Shown here: piece by piece, positions 60,608-64,000 of the stretch
Numbering within the stretch: position 1 is the stretch's first letter
How the letters are laid out: the number at the start of each line of letters is the position of its first letter
Assembly (NCBI GenBank): GCA_947095535.1
Contig: OX352773.1
Span: forward strand, 74,790,591 to 74,854,590
DNA length: 64,000 bases
Source of the DNA: Poecilobothrus nobilitatus
Taxonomy: Eukaryota > Arthropoda > Insecta > Diptera > Dolichopodidae
Reading direction: 5' to 3'
The notes under the pieces: generated by a model
The model's input: the letters and a program-made list of their open reading frames with translations, nothing else
What the model was told of the DNA's origin: nothing
Database searches by the model: none
Translations under genes and position numbers: made by a program

Positions 60608-60808
60608 TCATTTATTTATTTATTTATATTAATATTACATATAACATAGGACGTATGGCTCTCAGCTACTATGCGGCCGTAATAGGTAAACAGTATAAGA
60701 AGGATTCGTTACAAAAATTCATTTTTTTTCAATTAAAAGAACTTGCTAGCCGGATTTGAACCCTCACTGCCTCATTTAATAAACACTTTTCGTAATCACG
60801 TGTCTGCC
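60608..60808 (-). mobile_element. SINE-2, diverged copy
   Basis: The inverted B box GGATTTGAACC is at 60762-60772 and the remains of the A-box side at 60790-60808. The left part has ATTTATATTAATATTACATA and ACTATGCGGCCGTAATAGGT, corresponding to the tail and to the AACAAGGCCATTATAGGT block of the 57045 copy. Confidence 0.7.
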
Positions 60809-60814
60809 AAAGAC

Positions 60815-62305
60815 CAAGAAGTGTTTTATGAAAATTAAATTTTGACAATTGTCTATTACATTGCATACATTCAGGGGAAAATAATTAATAAATTTAAAAT
60901 ACAATGTGGGACTTCATTAAGGATTGATAAAATTAATTTTGAAAATCATTTTTAATGATTTCTAAACTTAATTTCATAAAAACTTTAAATTTCTGAATTA
61001 ATAAAATTGTAAATTTATAATTTTCATTAAAGATCACGACTTCTTATAAAACTTTATATTAAATAAATATTGTGTATACTTTATTAAATTTTCTTCATAA
61101 TTAATTAAATAAATTATTTCTTTGATAAATATATCTTTAACAAGTTTTCAATCATAATCTTATCTATTTAATTTTGTTTTTATAGTTTAGTTAAAGTAAA
61201 ACTAAAATTTTTTGTTTTTTCTTCTTTTAATTCACTTAATAAAACAAATTATTTATTTTATAATAATGTGCGTTATTTTATTAATATTAATAAGTATAAA
61301 ATATTATCTGTATACATATATATAGTAATATTGTTGGGTATTCTAGTAATATAAAATTTTCCAGAACATTTATTCCAATATTGACATTTATGTCATTATA
61401 TATTGTACACATATTATATTATGATATTGATTGATGTTATTATATAGTAGAGCTGTTATATGTTCAATAATTTTATAAAATATATTTTTTGTAGGTATAT
61501 ATGACTATATATTATAATTAAATATACATGTTGATTTAAGTATATTATTTTCTTATTTATTTAATTTTCCTGTGTTGATTAAAAATTTGTGAATCTATTT
61601 AATATAATATAATTTATGGTATAAATAATTTTTGTTCAATAAAAATATAATTTCTTTAGTAATAATTATTAAATAATCAAAATTGTTTTGAATTTATTTT
61701 TAATTACTATATAGTTAATTACAAAATAATCAGAATAATCAGAATAATATCTTTAATTTTTATTCATATTTTGCTTCTATTTATATTTGCATAAAATTAC
61801 TTTTACAAAAAAAAAAATTTTAATTAATATAAACAGATATTTCCACCTACATAAAATATAATTTGTAAATAATGTTATTTTATGGGGAAAAAAAAACTTT
61901 GATGTGTATGTCCTTTAATATTTTCATGAATTTTAAAGAAGATGAATTAATTATAAAAACGAAGTTATTATGTTACAGTGCACTTTAGCCTTTAACATTA
62001 CTATCCCATATTCAATAATGTTTGTATGGATATTATTTTAATTTTTTTTGTTTTTTGTTTTTAGTTAAGTTTTCTATCTAAAGTGAGAATTTTATTTAAT
62101 ATTTTAATTAACAATTTAAGAATAATTTAGGAATCTTTTAAATCGCATTTTCCAATTATTAATAACTTAAACTATGAAACTATTAAATGTCTCATAATTT
62201 AAATATCATAAAATAAAAACAGCTTCGTCCATCACAGAACCAATCCTACAAGCAGGAATACATAATTGTTAATTTTTTTTTAATAGGGTTATTTAGAGGG
62301 AGCAC
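60815..62305. other. AT-rich DNA without a recognisable gene
   Basis: Only AT-rich sequence is seen. Confidence 0.65.
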
Positions 62306-62603
62306 GCCATTTTCCTAAAAAAAAAAAAAAATCTTAAAAAAAATATCTTGAAAAAAAAATTTTGAAAAAAATTTTCTTGAAAAAAAAATCTTGGATTTAA
62401 TCTTCAAATAAAATATTTTTCAAGATTTTATTTAATGTGTTTTTAAATAAAAAGAAAAAGTATTTTTTAACTTTATATGTATATGCGAGTTTCTCAATTA
62501 AGAGGGATTTTACAGTTGGTTTAAAAATTAGGATACTTCCTTTTTTTCAGAATATTTATATTAATGTATATGGGGGATTTTAAATGTCAGGATTTTGTTT
62601 CAG

Positions 62604-63056
62604 ATGATATTACGCTTAACGAATTGTTTAGGTGAGGCTCGAAAACCCGAAACGCAATATCTACACTACATTTCAAATAAAAACATTTACAATAAAGCAC
62701 AGACTATTAGAATTGACAACTTCATAGTTTCTATTATAAGAAAATTCTGGAACAGAACATATTTTATCTACAACAACAAGACAATTAAAAACTCAGCTTA
62801 TTGCAATGACCTGTACATCCAACATGCTATGCAAAAAGGATTTATGCCTCCAGAAGGGTTCATTTATTTGGACCAACATAATTTTATACAAAATGCCGAA
62901 AAAGTTCCTCTCTTCTACCACTTTGAGAGAAGGGCCACAGACACTAAAATACCATTAAATTGGGGAATATTAAATATGATACCGCAAAAATTTAACATGT
63001 CATTGTCGGATAAAGACAGAAATAAAATAGAACGAAATTTTTGGTGGCTTCTATAG
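62604..63056 (+). CDS. Intact 150-codon frame in the retrotransposed insert, family unknown
   Basis: From the first ATG at 62604 the frame encodes 150 residues. The first seven codons and the first base of the eighth come from the target site; the remainder comes from the insert, so it represents the C-terminal part of a longer protein. Composition is far less biased than elsewhere, rich in Asn, Ile, Lys and aromatic residues. It includes IIRKFWNRTYFIYNN near residue 48, YCNDLYIQHAMQKGFMPPEG near 70-90, VPLFYHFERRATDTKIPLNW near 107-126, and ends DRNKIERNFWWLL. No signal peptide, membrane segment or known catalytic motif is visible. It could be the C-terminus of a non-LTR retrotransposon ORF2 or of a host protein. 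Expression is unproven. Confidence 0.55.
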   Translation: MILRLTNCLGEARKPETQYLHYISNKNIYNKAQTIRIDNFIVSIIRKFWNRTYFIYNNKTIKNSAYCNDLYIQHAMQKGFMPPEGFIYLDQHNFIQNAEKVPLFYHFERRATDTKIPLNWGILNMIPQKFNMSLSDKDRNKIERNFWWLL

Positions 63057-63458
63057 TAGTTTAAAAAGAAGCAGCTTGTGGATTAATTAGTTGTAAGGTA
63101 GGTTAGGGATTAGTTTTAAGTTTAAGTTTAAGTTTAGAAGTAATGTTTAGGTTAATTTTTATCAATATCAAAAAAAAAAATTATAGTTGGTTTTTTAAAT
63201 TTTCCAATTAGTATAAAATTTAAAAAAATAAAATGTATATAATTATAACTAAAATAATAAAAAATTGTTAAAAGCAAAATAAAAAATTAAAAAAAAAAAA
63301 CATAATATAGAGTACTCGAATGGGGGGCAATATATTAATAAAAAATTTATTTAATTTGGTGTTATATAGATTAGTTTCCAAACATATAATAATTTTTGTA
63401 ACGTTTAAGAAAAAAAATAAATAAATCTATATTAAAAAAAAAAAAAAAAAAAAAAAAC
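62626..63458 (+). mobile_element. 5'-truncated retrotransposed insert with poly(A) tail
   Basis: ACGCTTAACGAATT (62612-62625) and ACGCTTAACAAATT (63459-63472) flank the insert, 13 of 14 bases identical. The insert ends in about 25 A residues (63434-63458). Two overlapping AATAAA signals lie at 63416-63425, 8-12 bases before the tail. Target duplication plus poly(A) is the signature of LINE-mediated insertion. The inserted RNA carried the 3' end of a coding region and an untranslated tail of about 377 nt with a TTTAAG repeat near 63115-63135. Whether the RNA was a LINE itself or a host mRNA is open. The pure tail and intact frame suggest a young event. Confidence 0.75.
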
Positions 63459-63595
63459 GCTTAACAAATTTTTGTGATGTGCTTAAATACTTGATATGTA
63501 AACTTTCAAAATAATACGTTTTGATAATTTAATAAAAACTATATTTATATTTTTTTTTTTTTTTTTGCCTAAGAGATATATTATAATATATTTAT

Positions 63596-63685
63596 AAATC
63601 TCGCGTATCGAAATCTCGTGTATCAAAATCTCGCGTTTCTAAATCTTGCATTTCAAAATCTCGTGTTTCAAAATCTCGCGTTTTT
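63596..63685 (+). repeat. Minisatellite, six 15-bp units
   Basis: Six consecutive 15-bp units of AAATCTCGCGTTTCA type, each with one to four changes. They are unusual here for their CpG content (TCGCG). By position and by their AAATC start they resemble the arm arrays of the Foldback-like copies. Confidence 0.93.
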
Positions 63686-64000
63686 GTGATATTTTTTAAG
63701 AAATGTCGCGAAAATGTACAAATGAACACAGTATTATGAAATAAGTGAAGTAAATTAGCAAAAAGCATAGTAAATTAGGAGGGACTTTTAGGAGTTGCTT
63801 ACAAAATCAAGGTTTAAATAATTTTAAACCTTAATAATGTTTAGCAGGAGTTTAGGCTCCACTATTTTAAAATGTCTTTTAATGTTTTAATATTGAAATA
63901 TGTATGCATTTTTTTTTTCAGATTTTTTTCTTGATTCAAGATTTTTTTTTTTCAAGATTTTATTTTGTTCCAGATTTTTTTTTCAGAATATCAACGGGGA

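Larger units (their letters stand above)
62310..63990. mobile_element. Foldback-like element (copy 8), enlarged by a retrocopy insertion
   Basis: The left arm (62315-62425) repeats CTTGAAAAAAAAATCTTG-type words. The right arm (63915-63985) carries the exact inverse type (CAAGATTTTTTTTTTCAAG). Core units occur at 62495-62608 (TTAAGAGGGATTTTACAGTT) and 63771-63850 (AAATTAGGAGGGACTTTTAG, GTTTAGCAGGAG). Between them lie the retrotransposed insert (62626-63458) and a 15-bp minisatellite (63596-63685). The right end may continue past the window. Confidence 0.5.

Noticed and set aside
62593..62604. Splice acceptor TTTTGTTTCAG directly before the ATG of the intact frame
   Set aside because: The sequence up to 62608 belongs to a Foldback core unit (its TTTTTCCAG motif) and the target duplication places the insert start at 62626, so this is not the original exon boundary.
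63596..63685. CRISPR-like regular repeats
   Set aside because: The units abut without spacers and the genome is eukaryotic; this is a minisatellite.

Overview
The window is eukaryotic nuclear DNA. It is extremely A+T rich (roughly four fifths A+T by eye), full of poly(A)/poly(T) runs and (TA)n tracts, and has no bacterial gene structure. The repeat content fits an insect, most likely a fly (Diptera): tRNA-derived SINEs with A and B boxes and target-site duplications, a jockey/CR1-like LINE fragment, a Helitron relic of the arthropod type, Foldback-like elements with tandem-repeat arms, and dispersed repeats that start with a TATACCC hairpin as seen in many flies. The organism assignment is inference; I cannot name a species.

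I see no certain host gene. The window reads as a large intron or an intergenic desert. Most of the long open frames are low-complexity Lys/Phe/Ile runs or lie inside repeats. The best candidates for non-repeat function are a 96-bp possible exon at 36503-36598 with good splice signals, and two stretches of decayed coding-like sequence at 21139-21460 (minus) and 27853-28246 (plus). The only intact, compositionally convincing reading frame is at 62604-63056. It lies in an apparently recent 5'-truncated retrotransposed insert (62626-63458) with a 13/14-match target-site duplication, polyadenylation signals and about 25 A residues. Its family is not recognised.

Layout. 1-7 kb: Foldback-like copies, a truncated SINE, and copies of two dispersed repeats (family X and a TATACCC-headed repeat). 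7-10 kb: a 620-bp inverted-repeat element (family Y) and AT-rich sequence. 10.5-15 kb: a complete SINE-1 with an 11-bp duplication, then the longest family X element, which has terminal inverted repeats and a 477-bp internal duplication. 15.8-17 kb: a 1.17-kb inverted-repeat element with an 8-bp duplication enclosing a 36-bp perfect palindrome. 17.7-18.8 kb: a LINE relic. 21-31 kb: coding-like relics, more X and Y copies, two SINEs, a Foldback-like element. 32.6-33.8 kb: a LINE reverse transcriptase pseudogene. 34-39 kb: very AT-rich desert with the candidate exon. 39-42 kb: a TATACCC-headed element, a perfect hairpin and the Helitron relic. 42-57 kb: mostly empty apart from a SINE-2, two Foldback-like copies and small inverted repeats. 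56.8-60.8 kb: a SINE cluster. 62.3-64 kb: a Foldback-like element that contains the retrocopy and a 15-bp minisatellite.

The common thread is a set of at least eight Foldback-like copies. They share a core unit of about 100 bp but carry different short tandem repeats in their arms.
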